Positions 8,851 through 17,635 of a stretch of DNA of 64,000 bases are shown piece after piece. A program made the translations under genes and the position numbers. This DNA is from Mesorhizobium sp. 131-2-1 (GTDB lineage Bacteria > Pseudomonadota > Alphaproteobacteria > Rhizobiales > Rhizobiaceae): positions 5,208,501-5,272,500 of the forward strand of contig NZ_AP023247.1 of assembly GCF_016756535.1 (NCBI RefSeq), given 5' to 3'. Each line of letters starts with the position of its first letter. Position 1 is the first letter of the stretch. The notes under the pieces were generated by a model. It was not told where the DNA came from and searched no databases. It was given only the letters and a program-made list of their open reading frames with translations.

Positions 8851-9870
8851 TTGGCTGTCAGTCGGGAATATGGCGTCGGCAATCGAGGCGCGCATCGCGC
8901 CGACCTGCCGCTGACGGAACAGGCCAGGCATCCGGGCAGCGCGCATGACGAAATTGAAATCGTGGCGCTCATACCCTGCTACAACGAAGCCGCGACCATC
9001 GCGACCGTGGTGGCCGAGTTTCGCCAGTCTCTGCCGAAAGCCCGCATTTATGTCTATGACAACAACTCGATCGACGACACCGCGACGGTAGCCGCATCCG
9101 CTGGCGCGACTGTCCGCCGTGAGCATCGGCAGGGCAAGGGCAATGTGGTGCGGCGGATGTTTTCCGATATCGACGCGGACGTGTACCTGATCGTCGACGG
9201 CGATGCGACATACGATGCTTCCGCGGCGCCTGCCATGGTCCTCGAGCTCTTGTCCGGACCATACGACAAGGTGAATGGAGCACGCGCTCATGCCAGCCAG
9301 CTGGCATTCAGGCCGGGCCACCTCATCGGAAACCGCCTGCTTACATCGCTTGTTTCGCTTTTCTTCGGCGACCAAAGCCGGGACATGCTGTCCGGCTACA
9401 AGGCGCTGTCACGTCGGTTTGTAAAAACATTTCCGGCGGTAAGCGCGGGCTTTGAGATCGAGACCGAACTCCTGATCCATGCGCTGGAACTTGGCGTACC
9501 GATGAGCGAGATCGAAACGCATTACAAGGAGCGGCCCGCGGGCTCGTTGAGCAAACTGGCGACCTACAAAGACGGCTTTCGCATCCTGTGGGTGATTTTC
9601 CACTTGATCCGCGACCTGCTGCCGCTTCCGTTTTTCCTGTCGATCGCCGCGGCTCTGGCGCTGATAGCGATTGGATTCGGCACGCCCGTCTTCCTCAACT
9701 ATCTCTCCACCGGATTGGTGCCCCGCTTTCCGACCTTGATAGCGGTGTCGGCAGCAATGATCCTCGCATTCCTTTCCGTATTCGCCGGCCTCATTCTCGA
9801 TAGCGTGGCGCGCGGCCGCAAGGAGGCGAAGCTGCTTGCCTATCTATCCTACCGATCGGTGCAGCGGTGA
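8851..9870 (+). CDS. GT2 glycosyltransferase with C-terminal membrane segments (GtrB/DPM1-like)
   Basis: This 339-residue protein has an N-terminal GT-A domain with the opening VALIPCYNEAATIATVV (residues 38-54) and a DGD motif (116-118) for the metal-bound sugar nucleotide. RDMLSGYKALSRRF is typical of dolichyl-phosphate-mannose-synthase-like enzymes. Two hydrophobic hairpins follow (about 255-320), as in GtrB proteins that charge undecaprenyl phosphate on the cytoplasmic face. The proposed start is TTG at 8851, preceded by CGGAG. Its stop overlaps the gtrA-like start by 4 bases. The probable product is polyprenyl-phosphate hexose for the downstream genes. Confidence 0.88.
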   Translation: MAVSREYGVGNRGAHRADLPLTEQARHPGSAHDEIEIVALIPCYNEAATIATVVAEFRQSLPKARIYVYDNNSIDDTATVAASAGATVRREHRQGKGNVVRRMFSDIDADVYLIVDGDATYDASAAPAMVLELLSGPYDKVNGARAHASQLAFRPGHLIGNRLLTSLVSLFFGDQSRDMLSGYKALSRRFVKTFPAVSAGFEIETELLIHALELGVPMSEIETHYKERPAGSLSKLATYKDGFRILWVIFHLIRDLLPLPFFLSIAAALALIAIGFGTPVFLNYLSTGLVPRFPTLIAVSAAMILAFLSVFAGLILDSVARGRKEAKLLAYLSYRSVQR

Positions 9871-10271
9871 GCGTGACGAGCGCGAAAATGGCGCGCTTTC
9901 TCTTTGCCGGGGGCATTGGGTTCGTCACTGACGCGGTCGTGTTCTTCGGCTTCGTGTACGGTTTTGGCGGCTCGATCATCACGGCGCGCGTGTTGGCAAG
10001 CCTGGTCGCGATGACCGTGACCTGGATCCTGAACCGGAGCATGACTTTCGTTGACGGCCGCATGCAAAACAGAACCGCCGAGTACGGCAAATATCTGATT
10101 GCATCCTTCATCGGGATGGGCGCGAACCTCGTCGTGTTGAACGAGGCCAGCAAAATTGACGCCAATTTCTACCATGTGCCCGCGTATCTGCTCGGCGCGA
10201 TTGCAGGCCTCGTCGTCAACTACGCTCTGTACGACCGAATGGTTTTCAACGGCCATCGAAGCCTGGGGTGA
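9867..10271 (+). CDS. GtrA family membrane protein
   Basis: This 134-residue protein has four membrane helices and GtrA features (FLFAGGIGFVTDAVVFFGF, a central NRSMTF motif, and AGLVVNYALYDRMVF at the end). GtrA proteins are believed to flip polyprenyl-phosphate sugars across the inner membrane. It starts at GTG 9867 inside the last codons of the GT2 gene, and its stop overlaps the methyltransferase start, so translation is coupled throughout. GtrA next to a GtrB-like transferase is the classic pair from O-antigen glucosylation systems. Confidence 0.88.
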   Translation: MSVTSAKMARFLFAGGIGFVTDAVVFFGFVYGFGGSIITARVLASLVAMTVTWILNRSMTFVDGRMQNRTAEYGKYLIASFIGMGANLVVLNEASKIDANFYHVPAYLLGAIAGLVVNYALYDRMVFNGHRSLG

Positions 10272-10993
10272 TGGAAATGGCCGCTGATCAGCATCAAGCG
10301 CCCGGCGACGAGAACATCGACTCCGTCTTTTATCGCGACGGGGCGTCGAATTCGTTTGCAATGCGCCTGCTCAAGACCGCCAGACGGAACATGTTCAATC
10401 TGTTCATTGAACAGATGCGTCCCTCCCCGCAAACTACCGTTCTCGATATCGGCGTTTCCGACGACGAGAATGAAGGCGCCAATTTCCTCGAAAAATCCTA
10501 CCCTTGGCCGGGAAAAGTGACTTGCGCAGGGATCGGAACCGGCGAGCAGGTCAAGGCACGTTACCCCTCCGCCACCTTTCGGCAAATCGTTCCCAATGAA
10601 CCGCTGCCTTTTGCGGACAAGTCGTTCGACATAGCGACGTCCAACGCGGTCCTCGAGCATGTCGGGGGCGTGCGGGAGCGCAAGCGATTCATCCTGGAGC
10701 ATTTGCGGGTTGGCCGCTCCGTCTTCATCACCGTCCCCAACCGCTGGTTCCCGGTCGAACATCACACCGGGCTGCCGCTTCTTCATTATTCGCCATCCGC
10801 GTTCCGCGCGCTGCTTGGCAAATCATCGATGGAATATTGGACGAAGCCGGAGAACCTGGACTTTCTCAGCCGCGATCTGATCAGGCGAGAATGGCCGGGA
10901 GCCAAGGCGCCGCGCGTCTGGATGACGGGGATCAGGCTCGGCCCCTTCAGTTCGAACATCGCCATCGTTGCCGGCGATCATACTCAGACCTAG
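10268..10993 (+). CDS. Class I SAM-dependent methyltransferase
   Basis: This 241-residue protein has a Rossmann-type methyltransferase core: motif I as TVLDIGVSDDENEG, then LPFADKSFDIATSNAVLEHVG, where the FDI..NAVLEH segment is the usual motif following beta-4. The start is GTG at 10268, or the ATG at 10271, overlapping the gtrA-like stop. The gene lies in a cluster with two sugar-transfer genes, so methylation of a lipid-linked sugar or polysaccharide residue is the reasonable guess. No membrane segments are present. The acceptor is unknown. Confidence 0.85.
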   Translation: MMEMAADQHQAPGDENIDSVFYRDGASNSFAMRLLKTARRNMFNLFIEQMRPSPQTTVLDIGVSDDENEGANFLEKSYPWPGKVTCAGIGTGEQVKARYPSATFRQIVPNEPLPFADKSFDIATSNAVLEHVGGVRERKRFILEHLRVGRSVFITVPNRWFPVEHHTGLPLLHYSPSAFRALLGKSSMEYWTKPENLDFLSRDLIRREWPGAKAPRVWMTGIRLGPFSSNIAIVAGDHTQT

Positions 10994-10996
10994 CCG

Positions 10997-12601
10997 GTGC
11001 ATTCCATGCGTGGATCTTCAGTCCTGAGACTGGTCAATGCATGGGCTCTGCCATTGGCGCTGCTTGTCCTGTTTTGCCTCTATCAGTACAGATATTCGAC
11101 CTACCCTTCGGTTCCCGGCAACAGCGCGCAATATCCACTGGGCTGGTGGGGATGGATAGACCAGGGTCTCTACTGGAAGTCCGCGAAGGCCTTCTCCGTC
11201 CTCGATCTCAGGCCTGCATCGCATTTCTATCCGCCGCTTTATCCTCTCATCGGTGCGCTCTTTCTACCGATTTCGGAAATGCACCCCTTCTATCTGGTCA
11301 ACCTCGCGTTGATGGGCGGTTTCTTTCTGCTGGTGTTCCGCCTGTTTCGACCACATCTAGGGCCGGCCCCTGCCGCTCTTCTCACTCTGGCGGGTATGGT
11401 CGGATACCCGATCATCGGACTTCAGTGGGTTGTTGCGTGGACCAGCACCCTTAGCGCTTTCCTCCTGGCCGCGACCCTTGTGCTTCTCGACCGCTTCGAT
11501 CGGCTGAGGGAATCCTCGCTCCCCGCATCGACATTCGCGGCCAACGCGTTCCTGTTCGGCATTGTTGTCGGCGCCCAGATCCCCGTTCGTCCCGCGGACT
11601 TCGCCACGACTGCTCCGGCTGCGATCGCCTATGCGTCGCTTGTCGTGGCGATGGCGGTGGGCAATGAACCCGACCCGCGCAGAAAGGGGATCGTTTCCAT
11701 AGGCGCCGGGGCGGCTGGGTTTGCCTTGCCGGTGCTGTTCTTCACAACATTCAATTACCTGAGCGCTGGAACGCTGGCCGGCACATATTTCCACGCAGTC
11801 GCTGGAGGAATTGGCTTCGACATTTTCCAGGTTCCGGAGCGGCTCTTTTCGCTCCTTGTTGCCTCACAGGTCTATTTCCTGGAGTTCAACGCCGATTGGA
11901 TCAGCGTGATCCCCATCCTCTTCACCGTCGTCGTTCTGGCGATTGTTTTCACCGTTTTCCCGGCGCCTCTTTTCATGCGCGTGGCCGGCTTGATGATGGC
12001 CGTGCATCTGGTTGTCTATGCGAGCTATCGGGACAGCGTTCCAACCGGCATGTTTCGTTATTTCAACGTCCACTACTACAAGTGGATGTTTCCCATCGCG
12101 TTGGGGATCGTCGCCTATAAACTGAAGCCATCCACCTTTTGGCGAAGAGGAGCAGTCGCAGTTGCAACGGGCGCGCTCATCATCTTGCTCATCGCATCCG
12201 TGACCGTGCAACGTCGGGATGTACCGATACTAGCCTCGACATCCGAAGACAGAACCGTGACGCTGGACGTTCAGCAACCCAACACCATCCAGATAATCGA
12301 TCTTGTGGGCGTCAAGGCACCGCCGGAGAGCAATGCCATATCGGTCGATACGTCTGTAACGATCGATGGCAAGCAGCTTTTCCCCATCCGCGACTACAGA
12401 TTTGTCGCCAACCAAAGAGTTGTCCGTCTCATACTGGCCAGCCCGCAGAGTGCCGGCTCGGTGGAAATCCACCTGTCGAAATATGTCGAGCCTCCCAAAC
12501 CCGGCTGGACGGCTCGCGCCTCATCAATGAATTTCAGGCTCGGACTGCCGTTCGCGCAGCAACGGCTCGACACGTCCGTTCCCGGCCCCCCGGTCTCCTA
12601 G
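10997..12601 (+). CDS. Polytopic membrane protein, possible GT-C-like glycosyltransferase
   Basis: This protein has 534 residues, or 531 if it starts at the ATG three codons in. About ten hydrophobic segments occupy residues 10-405, followed by a soluble C-terminal domain of roughly 130 residues rich in beta-type sequence. The first periplasmic loop contains NSAQYPLGWWGWIDQGLYWKSA. A long acidic/aromatic first loop followed by many helices is the architecture of GT-C transferases that use polyprenyl-phosphate sugars, but I see no certain catalytic motif. It is the last gene of the four-gene run. Its base composition is visibly lower in G+C than its neighbours, suggesting transfer. Confidence 0.7.
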   Translation: MHSMRGSSVLRLVNAWALPLALLVLFCLYQYRYSTYPSVPGNSAQYPLGWWGWIDQGLYWKSAKAFSVLDLRPASHFYPPLYPLIGALFLPISEMHPFYLVNLALMGGFFLLVFRLFRPHLGPAPAALLTLAGMVGYPIIGLQWVVAWTSTLSAFLLAATLVLLDRFDRLRESSLPASTFAANAFLFGIVVGAQIPVRPADFATTAPAAIAYASLVVAMAVGNEPDPRRKGIVSIGAGAAGFALPVLFFTTFNYLSAGTLAGTYFHAVAGGIGFDIFQVPERLFSLLVASQVYFLEFNADWISVIPILFTVVVLAIVFTVFPAPLFMRVAGLMMAVHLVVYASYRDSVPTGMFRYFNVHYYKWMFPIALGIVAYKLKPSTFWRRGAVAVATGALIILLIASVTVQRRDVPILASTSEDRTVTLDVQQPNTIQIIDLVGVKAPPESNAISVDTSVTIDGKQLFPIRDYRFVANQRVVRLILASPQSAGSVEIHLSKYVEPPKPGWTARASSMNFRLGLPFAQQRLDTSVPGPPVS

Positions 12602-12806
12602 CCGCCTGCCACGCCGCCCGGCCGTGGAGCCGGCTGAAGGCTGCCACCCAGTTGCGTTTTTCCACAACGAACGAACGGTGATCCGGTGCATCAAACTGTG
12701 ATCCCGCGGATTTAGTTTTGACACATTCGGTTGGTTTCTGCTCTCTTCCATCCGCCGTTGAGGATCCGCCGCGATAGTGCCGGCGCAATGACCAAAGAGG
12801 ACGACG

Positions 12807-13070
12807 ATGCGTACCCTGATTGGCGCTGTTGCCGCCATGCTGCTGATTTCCACCGCCGCCGCGTTCGCCGGTCAAACCGAAGGCCTGATCAAGAAGGTCG
12901 ACAAGGACACGCTGACGCTGACCCTGGACGACGGCAAGTCCTACAAGCTCAACGCCGAGACCGATCTCGACGCGCTGCAGCCGGGCATGGACATCGTGAT
13001 TGCGTTTGACGTCACCAACGGCGAGAACGTGGTCACGGATATGCAGCTACCGGACAGCGACGCCAATTAA
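12807..13070 (+). CDS. DUF1344 family exported protein
   Basis: This 87-residue protein has a signal peptide (MRTLIGAVAAMLLISTAAAFA) followed by a single small beta-domain: EGLIKKVDKDTLTLTLDDGKSYKL and a conserved LQPGMDIVIAFD. This is the DUF1344 pattern, common in Rhizobiales and predicted periplasmic. An AGGACG sequence lies 6 bases before the ATG. It is monocistronic, with its own upstream gap of about 200 bases and a convergent gene downstream. No function is known to me. Confidence 0.85.
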   Translation: MRTLIGAVAAMLLISTAAAFAGQTEGLIKKVDKDTLTLTLDDGKSYKLNAETDLDALQPGMDIVIAFDVTNGENVVTDMQLPDSDAN

Positions 13071-13119
13071 TTCGGGTGGTTCCGGCGTGACGTGAATCGT
13101 CGCGCCTTGCGCAGTCAGC

Positions 13120-13707
13120 TTACAGCCACTCAAGGCTCCGGCCTTCCAGCCGGAGCAGCCGGTCCTGCGGGATCTCCAGGCCAGCGGCCTCCTGTTTGGA
13201 CAGACCCACGACAAAGCGGAACAGGCAGCGCATCACACCGCCATGGGTGACGCAGACCGTCTGCCTGTCAAGCGCGTCGAACCACGGCTTTGTCCGTTCG
13301 AGCAGCATCTCGTAGCTTTCCGCGCCGTCGCCGGGCGGCTGGAAATCCCATTTGGCGGCGCGCCGTCCATGCGTCGATCCAGGATGCCGGGCCTCGAGCT
13401 CCCGAAACGTAAAACCCTGCCAGTCGCCGAAACTCAATTCCACCAGACGAGGTTCTGTCCGGTACGCGAGCGGGTCGAGCCCCATTGCTGCCCGCATCAG
13501 TTCCATGGTTTCGCACGTGCGCCGCATCGGGCTGGCGACAAAGTCGAAATCCTTGCCCTTGCCGATCAGCGCGGCCAGGCGCCGGCCGTTGCCAGTCGCC
13601 TGCTGGCGTCCAAGTTCGTTGATGTCGGTATCGGCCTGACCCTGAAGGCGACGCTCGGTGTTCCATTGCGTCTGGCCGTGGCGCGCGATGTAGACGAGCG
13701 GATACAT
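13120..13707 (-). CDS. Histidine phosphatase (phosphoglycerate-mutase-like)
   Basis: This 195-residue protein belongs to the histidine phosphatase superfamily, branch 1. The catalytic RHG motif is in IARHGQTQWNTE near the N-terminus, the second arginine set is in ASPMRRTCET, and the second catalytic histidine is in CVTHGGVMR. Members range from cofactor-dependent phosphoglycerate mutase to nonspecific phosphatases such as CobC or PhoE. The short length favours a phosphatase. It is downstream of fabI on the same strand with a 52-base gap. Confidence 0.9.
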   Translation of the reverse strand: MYPLVYIARHGQTQWNTERRLQGQADTDINELGRQQATGNGRRLAALIGKGKDFDFVASPMRRTCETMELMRAAMGLDPLAYRTEPRLVELSFGDWQGFTFRELEARHPGSTHGRRAAKWDFQPPGDGAESYEMLLERTKPWFDALDRQTVCVTHGGVMRCLFRFVVGLSKQEAAGLEIPQDRLLRLEGRSLEWL

Positions 13708-13759
13708 CTGGTCTTCCGGAGGTCGGGCCAGGGCCTGGGCGGAGGGCCGGCGGAGAGAA

Positions 13760-14578
13760 CTATTCCTTGACGGTCGAGATGTCGGGCGCGTCGACCGCCT
13801 TCATGCCGACGACATGGTAGCCGGAATCGACATGATGGACCTCGCCGGTGACGCCGCGCGACAGATCGGAAAGGAAATAGACGCCGGAATCGCCGACCTC
13901 TTCCTGGGTGACCGTCTGCTTCAGCGGCGCGTTGTATTCGTTCCACTTCAGGATGTAGCGGAAGTCGCCGATGCCGGAGGCAGCAAGCGTCTTGATCGGC
14001 CCGGCCGAGATGGCGTTGACGCGGATTTTCTTGGCGCCGAGGTCGACGGCAAGATAACGCACGCTGGCTTCGAGCGCCGCCTTGGCGACACCCATGACGT
14101 TGTAGTGCGGCATCACCTTTTCGGCGCCGTAGTAAGTCAGCGTCAGCAGCGAGCCGCCATCGGTCATCAACGGCTCGGCGCGCTTGGCGATGGTGGTGAA
14201 GGAAAACACCGAAATGTCCATGGTGCGCAGGAAATTGTCGCGCGTCGTCTCGACATAGCGGCCGGTCAGCTCGTCCTTGTCGGAAAAGGCGATGGCGTGG
14301 ACGAGGAAGTCGAGCTTGCCCCAGTACCTGGCGATATCGTCGAAAACGGCATCGAGACTTGCTGGATCGGTGACGTCGCAATGGCCGGCGACATGTGCGT
14401 TGAGTTCCGCCGCCAGCGGCTCGACGCGCTTTTTGAACGCTTCGCCCTGATAGGTCAGCGCAATCTCGGCGCCGTGATCGACGCAGGCCTTGGCGATGCC
14501 GAAGGCGATCGACCGATTGTTCGCGACGCCGAGGATCAGCCCGCGCTTGCCGGCCATGAGGCCCTGTCCACCCGCCAT
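13760..14578 (-). CDS. fabI: Enoyl-ACP reductase (NADH) FabI
   Basis: This 272-residue short-chain dehydrogenase carries out the last step of each fatty-acid elongation cycle. Diagnostic features are the nucleotide-binding segment GLILGVANNRSIAFGIA and the FabI-specific active-site pair Tyr159 and Lys166 (YNVMGVAK). The conserved stretch RVNAISAGPIKTLAASGI is also present. The start used is ATG at 14578; MAGKRGL seven codons in is also possible. It precedes the histidine phosphatase gene. Confidence 0.96.
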   Translation of the reverse strand: MAGGQGLMAGKRGLILGVANNRSIAFGIAKACVDHGAEIALTYQGEAFKKRVEPLAAELNAHVAGHCDVTDPASLDAVFDDIARYWGKLDFLVHAIAFSDKDELTGRYVETTRDNFLRTMDISVFSFTTIAKRAEPLMTDGGSLLTLTYYGAEKVMPHYNVMGVAKAALEASVRYLAVDLGAKKIRVNAISAGPIKTLAASGIGDFRYILKWNEYNAPLKQTVTQEEVGDSGVYFLSDLSRGVTGEVHHVDSGYHVVGMKAVDAPDISTVKE

Positions 14579-14685
14579 GTGAGCGTTCTCCGCAAGAATG
14601 TCTGCTTTGTGGAGAGCCCTATCGCACAGGCACAGGGCCCCTTCAAGCGCCCATAGTGGACTGTACGGGGGAGAAAACTCCCGGG

Positions 14686-15630
14686 TCAGCCCTTTTGGCG
14701 ACGCATCAGCGCTTCCAGCTCGCTGTCACCGCCATCGGGCAGCATCAGCCTGACATGGACATAGAGATCGCCATGGCCGCCGGCTTTCTCCGGCAATCCC
14801 CTGCCCTTCAGCCGCAACACCTTGTCGGAGCTCGACCATGCCGGGACATTAACCGCGAGGCGGCCGGTCGGCGTCTCGACCGCAACCTTGGCGCCCAGCA
14901 CGGCATCGGCCAGCGCCACGGGCAGGTCGGCATGCAGGTCACGGCCCTCGACCCGGTAGCGTGGGTGGCGTCGGAAATGGATCTTGACCAGCGCGTCGCC
15001 CGGCTGACCCGGCCCCTGCTCGCCCTGGCCCTTCAGGCGGATGGTCTGGCCGTCCTCGACATAGGCCGGCAGCTTGACGGCGACCTTGCGGCCGTCGGGG
15101 AACATCGCTGTCACCTTCTCGGCGGTGGCCGCCTCCTCGATGGTGACGTCGAGCGTGACGTTGAGGTCGGCGGCCTGGGCCGGCTGACGACGGTCGCCTG
15201 TTCGGGCGCCGCTTGGGCCGCCGCCACGGGCGCCGCCCGAGAAGGCGTCGCCGAAGATCTGGCTGAAGATGTCGCTGTTGCCATCGAACGGATCGCCGCC
15301 CGGCCTGCCCGAGCGGAATTCGAAATGCGCGCCGCCCGGGCCCTGCTGGCGGCGGAACCCGGCGAACGGATCGCCGCCGCCGGCACCCTCGAAGCCCTGG
15401 AATTTCGGCTTGCCGTCGGCGTCGATCTCGCCGCGATCGTAGGCGGCGCGCGTCTTCTCGTCGCCGACGATCTCGTAGGCCTGGTTGGCGGCGGCAAAAC
15501 GGTCCTTCGCCTTGGGATCATTCGGATTCTGGTCCGGATGATGCTTCTTGGCGAGCTTGCGGTACGCCGATTTTATGTCCTTGGCCGATGCGTTCCTGGC
15601 AACGCCCAGCACCTCATAGGGGTCGCGCAT
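14686..15630 (-). CDS. J-domain protein, CbpA/DnaJ type without zinc finger
   Basis: This 314-residue DnaJ-class co-chaperone has a J domain at residues 1-65 ([20 protein letters not shown], with the HPD motif in [11 protein letters not shown]). A Gly/Phe-rich linker follows (about 90-150), then the C-terminal client-binding domains. The cysteine-rich zinc finger of true DnaJ is absent, so it is of CbpA type and would stimulate DnaK ATPase. The ATG at 15630 gives the standard J-domain start; an ATG five codons upstream is less likely. It lies upstream of fabI on the same strand, about 107 bases apart. Confidence 0.92.
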   Translation of the reverse strand: MRDPYEVLGVARNASAKDIKSAYRKLAKKHHPDQNPNDPKAKDRFAAANQAYEIVGDEKTRAAYDRGEIDADGKPKFQGFEGAGGGDPFAGFRRQQGPGGAHFEFRSGRPGGDPFDGNSDIFSQIFGDAFSGGARGGGPSGARTGDRRQPAQAADLNVTLDVTIEEAATAEKVTAMFPDGRKVAVKLPAYVEDGQTIRLKGQGEQGPGQPGDALVKIHFRRHPRYRVEGRDLHADLPVALADAVLGAKVAVETPTGRLAVNVPAWSSSDKVLRLKGRGLPEKAGGHGDLYVHVRLMLPDGGDSELEALMRRQKG

Positions 15631-15730
15631 GCTTCCTGCCTGCAAGAGAGAATGAGTCCACGGTTGCTCCCTATATGCGCTCGCATAGGAAGAAATTCCA
15701 GTGGCGCAAGGTAAGATCGGCAGGCGAAAA

Positions 15731-16186
15731 TCAGAGCGCCTTGAAGTCCTGCATCTGCCATCCGCCGGCGCCGGCCATGCAGAGCTCGCCCTTGAACAGC
15801 GAGACGCCGTCGAAGCTTTCGCGCGAGGCGGTGAAGCTGCGGCAGGTCTGACCCTTGTCCTTCAACTCGACCAGCTCGGTGATGGAGCCGCGCGAACCGG
15901 TGCCGGCATTCGCCCAAGGCACCACCTGGCCGGCGAGTTCCTCGATATCGGCCGAAGAGACGGCATTGCCGATGGTGGTTTGATCCGAGTCCTTGTCGCT
16001 GTTCGCCGGCGCGGCCGGCGAGGCAGGCGCGCTCGACGTGACGATCGAGCGGTCGACTTCCGCCTTCTCGAGGCTGAAGCCGCCGGCGCCGCAAGCGGCA
16101 AGCGGAAGTGCCATGGCCGCGACCATGAGCTTGACGCTGGCCGAAGCGAAACCGCTCCTTTGCCTGCTGTCAAAAGCTTGCATCAT
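15731..16186 (-). CDS. Lipoprotein resembling RT0821/Lpp0805 surface proteins
   Basis: This protein has 151 residues if started at the first of two adjacent ATGs (16186, 16183). A hydrophobic signal segment ends in LPLAACG, a good lipobox with the lipidated cysteine. The mature part is Ser/Asp/Ala-rich and ends with [12 protein letters not shown], a [13 protein letters not shown] stretch and GWQMQDF, which resembles the RT0821/Lpp0805 family of alphaproteobacterial surface proteins. It is divergent from pdxH, the two start codons being about 50 bases apart. The role is probably envelope-structural. Confidence 0.75.
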   Translation of the reverse strand: MMQAFDSRQRSGFASASVKLMVAAMALPLAACGAGGFSLEKAEVDRSIVTSSAPASPAAPANSDKDSDQTTIGNAVSSADIEELAGQVVPWANAGTGSRGSITELVELKDKGQTCRSFTASRESFDGVSLFKGELCMAGAGGWQMQDFKAL

Positions 16187-16235
16187 GCGCGACAACAGGC
16201 AAAGTCCTCCGGCAACGGTAAGAATTTGGAAAACT

Positions 16236-16853
16236 ATGAGCGAAACTGAGTTAACAAGCGGTGACTTTACCGAGGCCGCCGAGCCATTCCGCCTCTTTGC
16301 CGCCTGGCTGGAAGACGCGACCAAAAGCGAGCCCAACGACCCCAACGGCGTGGCGCTGGCGACCGTCGATGCCGACGGCATGCCTGATGTGCGGATGGTG
16401 CTGCTCAAGGGGTTCGACGAAAGCGGGTTTGTCTTCTACACGAATTTCGAGAGCGCCAAGGGCCGCGAGATTCTTGGCAGCATGAAGGCGGCAATGTGCT
16501 TCCACTGGAAATCGCTGCGCCGTCAGGTGCGCGTGCGCGGGCCGGTGGAGATCGTCAGCGATGCCGAGGCCGATGCCTACTACGCGACGCGCCCGCGCGG
16601 CAGCCGCATCGGCGCCTGGGCCTCGAAACAGTCGCGGCCGCTGGAAAGCCGCTTCGCGCTGGAGAAGGCGGTGGCCGAATACACCGCGCGCTACCCGATC
16701 GGCGAGATCCCCCGGCCAAAACACTGGTCGGGCTTCCGCATCGTGCCGCAGTCGATCGAGTTCTGGCACGATCGGCCGTTCCGCCTGCACGACCGCCTGG
16801 TCTTCTCGCGCAACGCGGAAGGCGGCTGGGACAAGACGCGGCTCTATCCGTAA
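16236..16853 (+). CDS. pdxH: Pyridoxamine 5'-phosphate oxidase
   Basis: This 205-residue FMN enzyme oxidises pyridoxine or pyridoxamine 5'-phosphate to pyridoxal 5'-phosphate. Family motifs are [19 protein letters not shown] (FMN and substrate site), [17 protein letters not shown], and the C-terminal [13 protein letters not shown] with RLYP as the last residues. The ATG at 16236 is chosen because the mature family begins near [11 protein letters not shown]; an ATG at 16185 is in frame but runs into the divergent lipoprotein gene. It is convergent with the crotonase gene, with a 2-base gap. Confidence 0.95.
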   Translation: MSETELTSGDFTEAAEPFRLFAAWLEDATKSEPNDPNGVALATVDADGMPDVRMVLLKGFDESGFVFYTNFESAKGREILGSMKAAMCFHWKSLRRQVRVRGPVEIVSDAEADAYYATRPRGSRIGAWASKQSRPLESRFALEKAVAEYTARYPIGEIPRPKHWSGFRIVPQSIEFWHDRPFRLHDRLVFSRNAEGGWDKTRLYP

Positions 16854-16855
16854 CC

Positions 16856-17608
16856 TCAGCCCTTCTTGCGCATCATGAAGGCGGTGAGCGCGGCGCGGGC
16901 CTCGTCGGATTTAAGGCGTTCGCGGAAATGCTCGCTTTCGACCTTGATGCGGGCGACGAGATCGTCGCGCGAGCCGCGCATCAGGTCGCGCGCGATCTTG
17001 AGCGCCTGAGGCGGCTTGGCGGCAATCTCGCTGGCGGCGGCGAGCACCGCCGCTTCCAGCGCGTTCTCCTCGACCACGTCGTAGATCAGGCCGGCGGCCT
17101 TCGCCCGCTCGGCGGAAAACCCTTCGCCGAGACCGAGCAGCGCGAAGGCGCCCTGCCGGCCGAGGATCTGCGGCGCGAGCAGGCTGGAGCCGGCCTCCGG
17201 CACCAGGCCGAGATCGACGAATGGCGTGCGAAAGACGGTGCGCGGCGTCGCAAAGGTCAGGTCGCAATGGAGGTTGAGCGTGGTGCCGATGCCAACCGCG
17301 ATGCCGTCGACGCCCGACACCATCGGCTTCTCAGTCTTGGCCAGCGCCATCAGGAAATCCCAGACTTCCGTGCCGCCCTCGCCGCCGGTGGCGATGACCA
17401 TGAAGTCGGCGAGGTCGTTGCCGGAGGAAAAGGCGCCGGGCACGCCGAGGAAGACATGGACGCGCACAGCCGGATCGGCATCGCCCTCGGCAAGGGCCGC
17501 CGACATCTTCGCGTACATGGCGCGCGTCAGCGCGTTCTTCTTGTCCGGCCGGTTCATGCGGATGATCTGGATGGCGCCCTGGCGCTCGACGAGGATGTGG
17601 TCTGTCAC
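16856..17608 (-). CDS. Enoyl-CoA hydratase/isomerase (crotonase) family protein
   Basis: This 250-residue crotonase-fold protein begins MTDHILVERQGAIQIIRMNR. It contains the first oxyanion-hole segment GAFSSGNDLADF and a second near VDGIAVGIGTTL. The usual catalytic Glu pair is not obvious: the later segment reads FVDLGLVPEAGSS, where the family's second glutamate is conserved, so isomerase-like activity is possible. The start is GTG at 17608. The acyl-CoA dehydrogenase gene lies 27 bases upstream on the same strand, consistent with one fatty-acid oxidation transcript. Confidence 0.9.
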   Translation of the reverse strand: MTDHILVERQGAIQIIRMNRPDKKNALTRAMYAKMSAALAEGDADPAVRVHVFLGVPGAFSSGNDLADFMVIATGGEGGTEVWDFLMALAKTEKPMVSGVDGIAVGIGTTLNLHCDLTFATPRTVFRTPFVDLGLVPEAGSSLLAPQILGRQGAFALLGLGEGFSAERAKAAGLIYDVVEENALEAAVLAAASEIAAKPPQALKIARDLMRGSRDDLVARIKVESEHFRERLKSDEARAALTAFMMRKKG

Positions 17609-17635
17609 GGCTGGTTCCTTCGAATGTCAGGGTGT

